Origin: Arenicola marina
Lineage: Eukaryota; Annelida; Polychaeta; Arenicolidae
Direction: 5' to 3'
Assembly (NCBI GenBank): GCA_964019135.1
Contig: OZ025256.1
Coordinates: 40,272,035 to 40,336,034, forward strand
DNA length: 64,000 nt
The number at the start of each line of letters is the position of its first letter. The first letter of the stretch is position 1. Below are positions 20,668 through 32,766 of the stretch, piece by piece. The position numbers were made by a program, and so were the translations under genes. The notes under the pieces were generated by a model. It ran no database searches and was not told the origin of the DNA. It saw only the letters and a list, made by a program, of their open reading frames with translations.

Positions 20668-21111
20668 GTGAACATTGGAAGAGCGGAGCCACACATATTT
20701 GTCGGAAACGAGTTCAGAAGCAGACGATTCAAATACCAGCATAAGCTGGTACCGCCGCTCAAACTCATACAAGTAAGAGCGGGTGTTAGGTATTGCGCGC
20801 AGGTCAAGGTCACGGCATTTCTAACTTGCCCGATAGGTGACGCACTACTCCCACGTAACTGGTTCCCCTGTGCGGAGATACAGGATACTCTTTTCACTAC
20901 TCTACTCAGTGTTAACATGAACGAGCAAATCCAGAATTTAGATCTTTTCTAAGGCAAGTACGTGAATGTGCGAAAGGCTCTCGTGAAACTGAACATAGAA
21001 TCAGAAAAGGAGTACAACCACTTGAGACCAAAGCAGTTGCAGGCCATTTCGGAGGCCTCAAAGGGAGACCACTCACAACTCTCAAACCGTTTATCCTTTT
21101 TTTTGGAGTAG
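20668..21111 (+). pseudogene. Protein-like stretch, unrecognised, possibly a decayed gene or exon
   Basis: Two consecutive reading frames in the same phase are separated by a TAA at 20950-20952. The first, 20668-20952, starts at ATG and has 94 codons. The second, 20953-21111, has 52 codons and ends in TAG; it is charged and helix-like in composition (VRKALVKLNIESEKEY, RPKQLQAISEASK) and looks more protein-like than neighbouring random frames. The bases just before the second part (TTTTCTAAG) resemble a splice acceptor, so a real exon is an alternative. I recognise no domain. A chance frame cannot be excluded. Confidence 0.25.
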
Positions 21112-21540
21112 CTGTCAAATATGAAGTAATTATGATAGCATTATATTTATATTTAAATGATTTACCAAAAAATATTTTCCATATCAATAAGTACCGGTAG
21201 AACTTACACATCTTCAATTTTCACATCATCTTTGGTACTAAAGTGCTGCATCAGCGATGAACTGGACCCTAGGCATAATCTCATGGAACACCAAATATTG
21301 TTACTGCATGATCAAGCAGGTATTCCTCAAGCCCTATGGATAGATGGATTGTTTTTTTTAATTAGACTACTTAATTGTGTGCAAGCATAAACTGAATATA
21401 TCTTAGAATAATAGGATTATAAATTGTAGTGTAAGCATAGTTTTTTTTTACAATGTAGTGTAAGTATAGTTTGTCACGATGTAGGATAAGTGTTTATAGA
21501 TTGATAAATTTAACACATACAGTTCAGTACATGAACTAAA
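21112..21540. other. AT-rich spacer, no gene recognised
   Basis: A 77-codon frame (21157-21390 +) has a moderately protein-like end (MEHQILLLHDQAGIPQ) but no recognisable domain. The remainder is AT-rich, with three imperfect GTAGTGTAAG(C/T)ATAG-like repeats at about 21427-21490. Confidence 0.45.
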
Positions 21541-22910
21541 TATTAAAGATGGTACAAGTAATTGCAAGGGCTGGGGTATCATTTTCTTGGGGAGGGGAGG
21601 GGAATTGTCAATAGAATATTGATATTAGACAGTGCATAATATCATGTGCTGGTACTGGCAGGTTGTCTAAGTGGCATTTGCATTGCTAAAAATAAAAATA
21701 AAATAAAAATGTGTCAGAGATTTATTTATTTTTTGGGGAGGCTCTGTCAACCAATCTGAGTGTCTATCTGAGTATTTCTAAATGGCATTGCGCACCATTT
21801 TCATGCACCAGCATTACTGAAATGTGTGAGACAGGAAAGTGTTGTAAAAAAATTGTGAAGGATCTTCATTTGCGTAAGATATTATGCACCTATATTAAAT
21901 AATAAAAATTCAGCAGCATCTTAAAATTGTTTCATGCCCACCTAAACAATGTCCAGGATGTCTCTCTGGGGGAGGGGTAATTCTCAGCCCCTGTCATACA
22001 CTGCCATAGGGAAAATGTGTCAAAGAGGGGAGTGTTACTTATTTTCCTCAAAGGTTCTATCCACTGAATAATTTTCTTGTGGGGCTGTGTCAACCTATAT
22101 TAAATATTAAGAACTCTGCAGCATTTCTAAGTGGCATTCCCAACCATTTCATGCACCGCCATTAATGAAATATGTCAGAGAGGGGAGTGCTAATAATTTT
22201 CTTGTGGGGCTATGGCAACTGATTACAGGGAATGTTGTAGAAACCTAGTGTATTGAACTTCAATTGTGCAAAATATTATGCATTTATATTAAATATTAAG
22301 AACTCTGCAGCATTTCTAAGTGGCATTCCCACCCATTTCATGCACCGCCATTAGTGAAATATGTCAGAGAGGGGAGTGCTAATAATTTTCTTGTGGGGCT
22401 GTGGCAACTGATTACAGGGAATGTTGTAGAAACCTAGTGTATTGAACTTCAATTGTGCAAAATATTATGCATTTATATTAAATATTAAGAACTCTGCAGC
22501 ATTTCTAAGTGGCATTCCCACCCATTTCATGCACCGCCATTAGTGAAATATGTCAGAGAGGGGAGTGCTAATAATTTTCTTGTGGTGCTGTGTCAACTGA
22601 TTACAGCGAATGTTGTGGAAACCTAGTGTATTGAACTTCAATTGTGCAAAATATTATGCATCTATATTAAATATTAAGAACTCTGCAGCATTTCTAAGTG
22701 ACATTCCCACCCATTTCATGCACTGCCATTAATGAAATATGTCAGAGAGGGGAGAGCTAATAATTTTTTTGTGGGGCTGTGTCAACTGATTACAGGGACT
22801 GTTGTAGAAACCTAGTGTATTTAACTTCAATTATGCAAAATAGTATGCACCTATATTAAATATTGAGAACTCTGCAGCATTTTAAAGTTGTGGCATTTCC
22901 ACCAACACAA
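21541..22910 (+). repeat. 189-bp satellite, four good monomers plus diverged ones
   Basis: GTCAGAGAGGGGAG starts the monomer at 22174, 22363, 22552 and 22741, exactly 189 bp apart each time. Shared landmarks are ATAATTTTCTTGTGG, GAACTCTGCAGCATTTCTAA and CATTTCATGCACCGCCATTA. The 22174 and 22363 monomers are almost identical; the last is truncated near 22910. To the left, diverged and rearranged copies with the same landmarks reach back to about 21541 (for example 21713 and about 22018). The length is close to a nucleosome repeat. No coding frame. Confidence 0.93.
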
Positions 22911-23227
22911 TGCTTCTCTGGACTGTCACGAACTGATATGACATGGATGCGCAAATGTAGTACACAAGTGAGTTTATCCACTTAATCAATGCATATTTAT
23001 GGCTAATAATCCATACGTATACGTTGGGGAATACGTTTGCCGCCTGACATGTTTGTCTACCTTCAAAATTAGAGAACAGTCTTCACTGACATAACGCCGC
23101 GGCCTGGCACCGCTTTAACTGCACACACGAAGGTCAAGGCCGTTAATGGTGGTTGACACCGGGCCCTTGCTGAGCGAGCGAAGTTGGGACCGCGGAACCA
23201 GGCTAATACCAGCAGTTTGTATGAAGA
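22911..23227. other. Single-copy spacer between satellites
   Basis: About 300 bp without repeats or a recognisable gene; an 80-codon minus-strand frame (23069-23311) overlaps the tRNA-like segment and is not convincing. Confidence 0.5.
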
Positions 23228-23300
23228 CTGGGCAGCTTGGTTGGAAGAGCGGCAGATTACTGATAACAGGGCTATGCGTTCAATTCCCGACGGGGTAATT
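23228..23300 (+). repeat. tRNA-like SINE head abutting array A
   Basis: CAGCTTGGTTGGAAGAGCGG (23233-23252) closely follows the pol III A-box/D-arm pattern TAGCTCAGTTGGTAGAGCG. An anticodon-loop-like ACTGATAAC follows, and GCGTTCAATTCCCG (about 23277-23290) matches the B-box/T-arm pattern. The spacing is that of a tRNA. The stems pair poorly and no CCA-proximal acceptor is evident, so this is a tRNA-derived SINE head or pseudo-tRNA, not a working tRNA. Array A begins about 30 bp downstream. Confidence 0.55.
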
Positions 23301-23332
23301 TTTGAGGGCACTTAATGAGGGTTAAAACCTAC

Positions 23333-26300
23333 GGTGTAGGTGGTGGTAGTGGGTGATGATGGTAGTGGGGGTAGTGGATGGGGGTGTAGGTGGTGGTAGT
23401 GGGTGGGGTGTAGGTGGTGGTAGTGGGTGATGATGGTAGTGGGGGTAGTGGGTGGGGGTGTAGGTGGTGGTAGTGGGTGATGATGGTAGTGGTGGTAGTG
23501 GGTGGGGGTGTTGGTGGTGGTAGTGGGTGATGATGGTAGTGGTGGCAGTGGGTGGGGGTGTAGGTGGTGGTAGTGGGTGATGATGGTAGTGGTGGTAGCG
23601 GGTGGGGGTGTAGGTGGTGGTAGTGGGTGATGATGGTAGTGGAGGTAGTGGGTGGGGGTGTAGGTGGTGGTAGTGGGTGATGATGGTAGTGGTGGTAGTG
23701 GGTGGGGGTGTAGGTGGTGGTAGTGGGTGATGATGGTAGTGGTGGTAGTGGGTGGGGGTCTAGGTGGTGGTAGTGGGTGATGATGGTAGTGGTGGTAGTG
23801 GGTGGGGGTGTAGGTGGTGGTAGTGGGTGATGATGGTAGTGGTGGTAGTGGGTGGGGGTGTAGGTGGTGGTAGTGGGTGATGATGGTAGTGGTGGCAGTG
23901 GGTGGGGGTGTAGGTGGTGGTAGTGGGTGATGATGGTAGTGGTGGTAGTGGGTGAGGGTGTAGGTGGTGGTAGTGGGTGATAATGGTGGTGCTGGTAGTG
24001 GGTGAGGGTGTAGGTGGTGGTAGTGGGTGATGATGGTAGTGGTGGTAGCCGGTTGGGGTGTAGGTGGGGGTAGTGGGTGGGGGTGTAGGTGGGGGTAGTG
24101 GGTGATGATGGTAGTGGTGGCAGTGGGTGGGGGTGTAGGTGGTGGTAGTGGGTGATGATGGTAGTGGTGGTAGTGGGTGGGGGTGTAGGTGGTGGTAGTG
24201 GGTGATGATGGTAGTGGTGGTAGCGGGTGGGGGTGTAGGTGGTGGTAGTGGGTGATGATGATAGTGGTGGTAGTAGGTGGGGGTGTAGGTGGTGGTAGTG
24301 GGTGATGATGGTAGTGGTGGTAGCCGGTGGGGGTGTAGGTGGGGGTAGTGGGTGGGGGTGTAGGTGGTGGTAGTGGGTGATGATGGTAGTGGTGGTAGTG
24401 GGTGGGGGTGTTGGTGGTGGTAGTGGGTGATGATGGTAGTGGTGGCAGTGGGTGGGGGTGTAGGTGGTGGTAGTGGGTGATGATGGTAGTGGTGGTAGCG
24501 GGTGGGGGTGTAGGTGGTGGTAGTGGGTGATGATGGTAGTGGAGGTAGTGGGTGGGGGTGTAGGTGGTGGTAGCGGGTGATGATGGTAGTGGTGGTAGTG
24601 GGTGGGGGTGTAGGTGGTGGTAGTGGGTGATGATGGTAGTGGTGGTAGTGGGTGGGGGTGTAGGTGGTGGTAGTGGGTGATGATGGTAGTGGTGGTAGTG
24701 GGTGGGGGTGTAGGTGGTGGTAGTGGGTGATGATGGTAGTGGTGGTAGCGGGTGGGGGTGTAGGTGGTGGTAGTGGGTGATGATGGTAGTGGTGGTAGTA
24801 GGTGGGGGTGTAGGTGGTGGTAGTGGGTGATGATGGTAGTGGTGGCAGTGGGTGGGGGTGTAGGTGGTGGTAGTGGGTGATGATGGTAGTGGTGGTAGTG
24901 GGTGAGGGTGTAGGTGGTGGTAGTGGGTGATGATGGTAGTGGTGGTAGTGGGTGAGGGTGTAGGTGGTGGTAGTGGGTGATGATGGTAGTGGTGGTAGCC
25001 GGTTGGGGTGTAGGTGGGGGTAGTGGGTGGGGGTGTAGGTGGGGGTAGTGGGTGATGATGGTAGTGGTGGCAGTGGGTGGGGGTGTAGGTGGTGGTAGTG
25101 GGTGATGATGGTAGTGGTGGCAGTGGGTGCGGGTGTAGGTGGTGGTAGTGGGTGATGATGGTAGTGGTGGTAGTAGGTGGGGGTATAGGTGGTGGTAGTG
25201 GGTGATGATGGTAGTGGTGGTAGTGGGTGGGGGTGTAGGTGGTGGTAGTGGGTGATGATGGTAGTGGTGGTAGTGGGTGGGGGTGTAGGTGGTGGTAGTG
25301 GGTGATGATGGTAGTGGTGGTAGTGGGTGGGGGTGTAGGTGGAGGTAGTGGGTGATGATGGTAGTGGTGGTAGTGGGTGGGGGTGTAGGTGGTATTAGTG
25401 GGTGGGAGTGTAGGTGGTGGTAGTGGGTGATGATGGTAGTGGTGGTAGTGGGTGGGGGTGTAGTTGGTGGTAGTGGGTGATGATGGTAGTGGTGGTAGTG
25501 GGTGGGGGTGTAGGTGGTGGTAGTGGGTGATGATGGTAGTGGTGGTAGTGGGTGGGGGTGTAGGTGGTGGTAGTGGGTGATGATGGTAGTAGTGGTAGTG
25601 GGTGGGGGTGTAGGTGGTGGTAGTGGGTGATGATGGTAGTGGTGGTAGTGGGTGGGGGTGTAGGTGGAGGTAGTGGGTGATGATGGTAGTGGTGGTAGTG
25701 GGTGGGGGTGTAGGTGGTGGTAGTGGGTGATGATGGTAGTGGTGGTAGTGGGTGGGGGTCTAGGTGTTGGTAGTGGGTGATGACGGTAGTGGTGGTAGTG
25801 GGTGGGGGTGTAGGTGGTGGTAGTGGGTGATGATGGTAGTGGTGGTAGTGGGTGGGGGTGTAGGTGGGGGTAGTGGGTGATGATGGTAGTGGTGGTAGTA
25901 GGTGGGGGTGTAGGTGGTGGTAGCGGGTGATGATGGTAGTGGTGGTAGTAGGTGGGGGTGTAGGTGGTGGTAGTGGGTGATGATGGTAGTGGTGGTAGTG
26001 GGTGGGAGTGTTGGTGGTGGCAGTGGGTTGGGGTGTAGGTGGTGGTAGTGGGTGATGATGGTAGTGGTGGTAGTAGGTGGGGGTGTAGGTGGTGGTAGTG
26101 GGTGATGATGGTAGTGGTGGCAGTGGGTGGGGGTGTAGGTGGTGGTAGTGGGTGATGATGGTAGTGGTGGTAGTGGGTGGGGGTGTAGGTGGTGGTAGTG
26201 GGTGATGATGGTAGTGGTGGTAGTCGGTGGGGGTGTAGGTGGTGGTAGTGGGTGATGATGGTAGTGGTGGTAGTGGGTGGGGGTGTAGGTGGTGGTAGTG

Positions 26301-29300
26301 GGTGATGATGGTAGTGGTGGTAGTGGGTGGGGGTGTAGGTGGTGGTAGTGGGTGATGATGGTAGTGGTGGTAGTAGGTGGGGGTGTAGGTGGTGGTAGTG
26401 GGTGATGATGGTAGTGGTGGTAGTGGGTGGGGGTGTAGGTGGTGGTAGTGGGTGATGATGGTAGTGGTGGTAGTGGGTGGGGTGTAGGTGGTGGTAGTGG
26501 GTGATGATGGTAGTGGTGGTAGTGGGTGGGGGTCTAGGTGGTGGTAGTGGGTGATGATGGTAGTGGTGGTAGTGGGTGGGGGTGTAGGTGGTGGTAGTGG
26601 GTGATGATGGTAGTGGTGGTAGTGGGTGGGGGTGTAGGTGGTGGTAGTGGGTGATGATGGTAGTGGTGGTAGTGGGTGGGGGTGTAGGTGGTGGTAGTGG
26701 GTGATGATGGTAGTGGTGGCAGTGGGTGGGGGTGTAGGTGGTGGTAGTGGGTGATGATGGTAGTGGTGGTAGTGGGTGAGGGTGTAGGTGGTGGTAGTGG
26801 GTGATGATGGTAGTGGTGGTAGTGGGTGGGGGTGTAAGTGGTGGTAGTGGGTGATGATGGTAGTGGTGGCAGTGGGTGGGGGTGTAGGGGGTGGTAGTGG
26901 GTCATGATGGTAGTGGTGGCAGTGGGTGGGGGTGTAGGTGGTGGTAGTGGGTGATGATGGTAGTGGTGGTAGTGGGTGGGGGTGTAGGTGGTGGTAGTGG
27001 GTGATGATGGTAGTGGTGGTAGTGGGTGGGGGTGTAGGTGGTGATAGTGGGTGATGATGGTAGTGGTGGCAGTGGGTGGGGGTGTAGGTGGTGGTAGTGG
27101 GTGATGATGGTAGTGGTGGTAGTGGGTGAGGGTGTAGGTGGTGGTAGTGGGTGATGATGGTAGTGGTGGTAGTGGGTGGGGGTGTAGGTGGTGGTAGTGG
27201 GTGATGATGGTAGTGGTGGTAGTGGGTGGGGGTGTAGGTGGTGGTAGTGGGTGATGATGGTAGTGGTGGTAGTGGGTGGGGGTGTAGGTGGTGGTAGTGG
27301 GTGATGATGGTAGTGGTGGTAGTGGGTGGGGGTCTAGGTGGTGGTAGTGGGTGATGATGGTAGTGGTGGTAGTGGGTGGGGGTGTAGGTGGTGGTAGTGG
27401 GTGATGATGGTAGTGATGGTAGCCGGTGGGGGTGTAGGTGGGGGTAGTGGGTGATGATGGTAGTGGTGGTGGTAGGTGGGGGTGTAGGTGGTGGTAGTGG
27501 GTGATGATGGTAGTGGTGGTAGTAGGTGGGAGTGTAGGTGGTGGTAGTGGGTGATGATGGTAGTGGTGGTAGTGGGTGGGAGTGTTGGTGGTGGCAGTGG
27601 GTGGGGGTGTAGGCGGTGGTAGTGGGTGATGATGATAGTGGTGGTAGTAGGTGGGGGTGTAGGTGGTGGTAGTGGGTGATGATGGTAGTGGTGGTAGTGG
27701 GTGGGGGTGTAGGTGGTGGTAGTGGGTGATGATGGTAGTCGTGGTAGTGGGTGGGGGTGTAGGTGGTGGTAGTGGGTGATGATGGTAGTGGTGGCAGTGG
27801 GTGGGGGTGTAGGTGGTGGTAGTGGGTGATGATGGTAGTGGTGGTAGTGGGTGAGGGTGTAGGTGGTGGTAGTGGGTGATGATGGTAGTGGTGGTAGTGG
27901 GTGGGGGTGTAGGTGGTGGTAGTGGGTGATGATGGTAGTGGTGGTAGTGGGTGGGGGTGTAGGTGGTGGTAGTGGGTGATGATGGTAGTGGTGGTAGTGG
28001 GTGGGGGTGTGGGTGGTGGTAGTGGGTGATGATGGTAGTGGTGGTAGTGGGTGGGGGTGTAGGTGGTGGTAGTGGGTGATGATGGTAGTGGTGGTAGTGG
28101 GTGGGGGTGTAGGTGGTGGTAGTGGGTGATGATGGTAGTGATGGTAGCCGGTGGGGGTGTAGGTGGGGCTAGTGGGTGATGATGGTAGTGGTGGTAGTAG
28201 GTGGGGGTGTAGGTGGTGGTAGTGGGTGATGATGGTAGTGGTGGTAGTAGGTGGGGGTGTAGGTGGTGGTAGTGGGTGATGATGGTAGTGGTGGTAGTGG
28301 GTGGGAGTGTTGGTGGTGGCAGTGGGTGGGGGTGTAGGTGGTGGTAGTGGGTGATGATGGTAGTGGTGGCAGTCGGTGGGGGTGTAGGTGGTGGTAGCTG
28401 GTGATGATGGTAGTGGTGGTAGTAGGTGGGGGTGTAGGTGGTGGTAGTGGGTGATGATGGTAGTGGTGGTAGTGGGTGGGAGTGTTGGTGGTGGTAGTGG
28501 GTGATGATGGTAGTGGTGGTAGTGGGTGGGAGTGTTGGTGGTGGTAGTGGGTGATGATGGTAGTGGTGGTAGTGGGTGTGGGTGTAGGTGGTGGTAGTGG
28601 GTGATGATGGTAGTGGTGGTAGCGGGTGGGGGTGTAGGTGGTGGTAGTGGGTGATGATGGTAGTGGTGGTAGTGGGTGGGGGTGTAGGTGGTGGTAGTGG
28701 GTGATGATGGTAGTGGTGGCAGTGGGTGGGGGTGTAGGTGGTGGTAGTGGGTGATGATGGTAGTGGTGGTAGTGGGTGGGGGTGTAGGTGGTGGTAGTGG
28801 GTGATGATGATAGTGGTGGTAGTAGGTGGGGGTGTAGGTGGTGGTAGTGGGTGATGATGGTAGTGGTGGTAGTGGGTGGGGGTGTAGGTGGTGGTAGTGG
28901 GTGATGATGGTAGTGGTGGTAGTGGGTGGGGGTGTAGGTGGTGGTAGTGGGTGATGATGGTAGTGGTGGTAGTCGGTGGGGGTGTAGGTGGTGGTAGCTG
29001 GTGATGATGGTAGTGGTGGTAGTAGGTGGGGGTGTAGGTGGTGGTAGTGGGTGATGATGGTAGTGGTGGTAGTGGGTGGGAGTGTTGGTGGTGGTAGTGG
29101 GTGATGATGGTAGTGGTGGTAGTGGGTGGGAGTGTTGGTGGTGGTAGTGGGTGATGATGGTAGTGGTGGTAGTGGGTGTGGGTGTAGGTGGTGGTAGTGG
29201 GTGATGATGGTAGTGGTGGTAGTGGGTGGGGGTGTAGGTGGTGGTAGTGGGTGATGATGGTAGTGGTGGTAGTGGGTGGGGGTGTAGGTGGTGGTAGTGG

Positions 29301-32300
29301 GTGATGATGGTAGTGGTGGTAGTGGGTGGGGGTGTAGGTGGTGGTAGTGGGTGATGATGGTAGTGGTGGTAGTGGGTGGGGGTGTAGGTGGTGGTAGTGG
29401 GTGATGATGGTAGTGGTGGCAGTGGGTGGGGGTGTAGGTGGTGGTAGTGGGTGATGATGGTAGTGGTGGTAGTGGGTGAGGGTGTAGGTGGTGGTAGTGG
29501 GTGATGATGGTAGTGGTGGTAGTGGGTGGGTGTGCAAGTGGTGGTAGTGGGTGATGATGGTAGTGGTGGCAGTGGGTGGGGGTGTAGGGGGTGGTAGTGG
29601 GTGATGATGGTAGTGGTGGCAGTGGGTGGGGGTGTAGGTGGTGGTAGTGGGTGATGATGGTAGTGGTGGTAGTGGGTGGGGTGTAGGTGGTGGTAGTGGC
29701 TGATGATGGTAGTGGTGGTAGTGGGTGGGGGTCTAGGTGGTGGTAGTGGGTGATGATGGTAGTGGTGGTAGTGGGTGGGGGTGTAGGTGGTGGTAGTGGG
29801 TGATGATGGTAGTGATGGTAGCCGGTGGGGGTGTAGGTGGGGGTAGTGGGTGATGATGGTAGTGGTGGTAGTAGGTGGGGGTGTAGGTGGTGGTAGTGGG
29901 TGATGCTGGTAGTGGTGGTAGTAGGTGGGGTGTAGGTGGTGGTAGTGGGTGATGATGGTAGTGGTGGTAGTGGGTGGGAGTGTTGGTGGTGGCAGTGGGT
30001 GGGGGTGTAGGTGGTGGTAGTGGGTGATGATGATAGTGGTGGTAGTAGGTGGGGGTGTAGGTGGTGGTAGTGGGTGATGATGGTAGTGGTGGTAGTGGGT
30101 GGGGGTGTAGGTGGTGGTAGTGGGTGATGATGGTAGTGGTGGTAGTGGGTGGGGGTGTAGGTGGTGGTAGTGGGTGATGATGGTAGTGGTGGTAGTCGGT
30201 GGGGGTGTAGGTGGTGGTAGTGGGTGATGATGGTAGTGGCGGTAGTAGGTGGGGGTGTAGGTGGTGGTAGTGGGTGATGATGGTAGTGGTGGTAGTGGGT
30301 GGGAGTGTTGGTGGTGGTAGTGGGTGATGATGGTAGTGGTGGTAGTGGGTGGGGGTGTAGGTGGTGGTAGTGAGTGATGATGGTAGTGGTGGCAGTGGGT
30401 GGGGGTGTAGGTGGTGGTAGTGGGTGATGATGGTAGTGGTGGCAGTGGGTGGGGGTGTAGGTGGTGGTAGTGGGTGATGATGGTAGTGGTGGTAGTGGGT
30501 GGGAGTGTTGGTGGTGGTAGTGGGTGGGGGTGTAGGTGGTGGTAGTGGGTGATGATGGTAGTGGTGGTAGTGGGTGGGGGTGTGGGTGGTGGTAGTGGGT
30601 GATGATGGTAGTGGTGGTAGTGAGTGGGAGTGTTGGTGGTGGTAGTGGGTGGGGGTGTAGGTGGTGGTAGTGGGTGATGATGGTAGTGGTGGTAGTGGGT
30701 GGGGGTGTGGGTGGTGGTAGTGGGTGATGATGGTAGTGGTGGTAGTGGGTGGGGGTGGTGGTGGTGGTAGTGGGTGATGATGGTAGTGGTGGCAGTGGGT
30801 GGGGGTGTAGGTGGTGGTAGTGGGTGATGATGGTAGTGGTGGTAGTGGGTGTGGGTGTAGGTGGTGGTAGTGGGTGATGATGGTAGTGGTGGTAGCGGGT
30901 GGGGGTGTAGGTGGTGGTAGTGGGTGATGATGGTAGTGGTGGTAGTGGGTGGGGGTGTAGGTGGTGGTAGTGGGTGATGATGGTAGTGGTGGCAGTGGCT
31001 GGGGGTCTAGGTGGTGGTAGTGGGTGATGATGGTAGTGGTGGTAGTAGGTGGGGGTGTAGGTGGTGGTAGTGGGTGATGATGGTAGTGGTGGCAGTGGGT
31101 GGGGGTGTAGGTGGTGGTAGTGGGTGATGATGGTAGTGGTGGCAGTGGGTGGGGGTGTAGGTGGTGGTAGCAGGTGGGAATGTTGGTGGGGGTAGTGGGT
31201 GGGGGTGTAGGTGGGGGTAGTGGGTGATGATGGTAGTGGTGGTAGTGGGTGGGGGTGTAAGTGGTGGCAGTGGGTGATGATGGTAGTGGTGGCAGTGGGT
31301 GGGGGTGTTGGTGGTGGTAGCAGGTGGGAATGTTGGTAGGGGTAGTGGGTGGGGGTGTAGATGGGGGTAGTGGGTGATGATGGTAGTGGTGGTAGTGGGT
31401 GGGGGTGTAGGTGGTGGTAGTGGGTGATGATGGTAGTGGTGGCAGTGGGTGGGGGTGTAGGTGGTGGTAGTGGGTGATGATGGTAGTGGTGGTAGTGGGT
31501 GGGGGTGTAGGTGGTGGCAGTGGGTGGGGGTGTAGGTGGTGGTAGTGGGTGATGATGGTAGTGGTGGCAGTGGGTGATGATGGTAGTGGTGGTAGTGGGT
31601 GAGGGTGTAGGTGGTGGTAGTGGGTGATGATGGTAGTGGTGGCAGTGTGTGGGGGTGTAGGTGGTGGTAGCAGGTGGGAATGTTGGTGGGGGTAGTGGGT
31701 GGGGGTGTAGGTGGTGGTAGTGGGTGATGATGGTAGTGGTGGTAGTGGGTGGGGGTGTAGGTGGTGGTAGTGGGTGATGATGGTAGTGGTGGTAGTGGGT
31801 GGGGGTGTAGGTGGTGGTAGTGGGTGATGATGGTAGTGGTGGCAGTGGGTGAGGGTGTAGGTGGTGGTAGTGGGTGATGATGGTAGTGGTGGCAGTGTGT
31901 GGGGGTGTAGGTGGTGGTAGCAGGTGGGAATGTTGGTGGGGGTAGTGGGTGGGGGTGTAGGTGGTGGTAGTGGGTGATGATGGTAGTGGTGGTAGTGGGT
32001 GGGGGTGTAGGTGGTGGTAGTGGGTGATGATGGTAGTGGTGGCAGTGGGTGGGGGTGTAGGTGGTGGTAGTGGGTGATGATGGTAGTGGTGGTAGTGGGT
32101 GGGGGTGTAGGTGGTGGTAGTGGGTGATGATGGTAGTGGTGGCAGTGGGTGGGGGTGTAGGTGGTGGTAGTGGGTGATGATGGTAGTGGTGGTAGTGGGT
32201 GGGGGTGTAGGTGGTGGCAGTGGGTGGGGGTGTAGGTGGTGGTAGTGGGTGATGATGGTAGTGGTGGCAGTGGGTGATGATGGTAGTGGTGGTAGTGGGT

Positions 32301-32766
32301 GAGGGTGTAGGTGGTGGTAGTGGGTGATGATGGTAGTGGTGGCAGTGTGTGGGGGTGTAGGTGGTGGTAGCAGGTGGGAATGTTGGTGGGGGTAGTGGGT
32401 GGGGGTGTAGGTGGTGGTAGTGGGTGATGATGGTAGTGGTGGTAGTGGGTGGGGGTGTAGGTGGTGGTAGTGGGTGATGATGGTAGTGGTGGTAGTGGGT
32501 GGGGGTGTAGGTGGTGGTAGTGGGTGATGATGGTAGTGGTGGCAGTGGGTGAGGGTGTAGGTGGTGGTAGTGGGTGATGATGGTAGTGGTGGCAGTGTGT
32601 GGGGGTGTAGGTGGTGGTAGCAGGTGGGAATGTTGGTGGGGGTAGTGGGTGGGGGTGTAGGTGGTGGTAGTGGGTGATGATGGTAGTGGTGGTAGTGGGT
32701 GGGGGTGTAGGTGGTGGTAGTGGGTGGGGGTGTAGGTGGTGGTAGTGGGTGATGATGGTAGTGGTG
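23333..32766. repeat. Array A: 50-bp tandem repeat, about 189 units, C-free on + strand
   Basis: The consensus unit runs TGTAGGTGGTGGTAGTGGG, then TGATGA, then TGGTAGTGGTGGTAGTGGG and TGGGGG; it has 29 G, 15 T, 6 A and no C. The two 25-bp halves match at 19 of 25 positions, so the unit is a dimer. Occasional 25-bp chimeric half-units (for example 24061-24110) and 49-bp units occur. Common variants are GGCAGTGGG, AGCCGG, GGGAGTGTTGG and AGCAGGTGGGAATG. The C/T-rich complementary strand has no stop in any phase, which produces huge Pro/Thr/His frames (25395-29537, 27334-33402 and 29733-33422, minus). These have no start context, domain or non-repeat part and are repeat by-products. Confidence 0.97.

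Noticed and set aside
23228-23300. Functional tRNA gene
   Set aside because: A- and B-box-like blocks are present, but the acceptor, anticodon and T stems do not pair convincingly.
25395-29537. 1,380-codon minus-strand frame in array A
   Set aside because: The complementary strand of the 50-bp unit has no stop in any phase, so long frames are unavoidable. The translation is a pure 50-residue Pro/Thr/His repeat with no non-repeat end, domain or start context.
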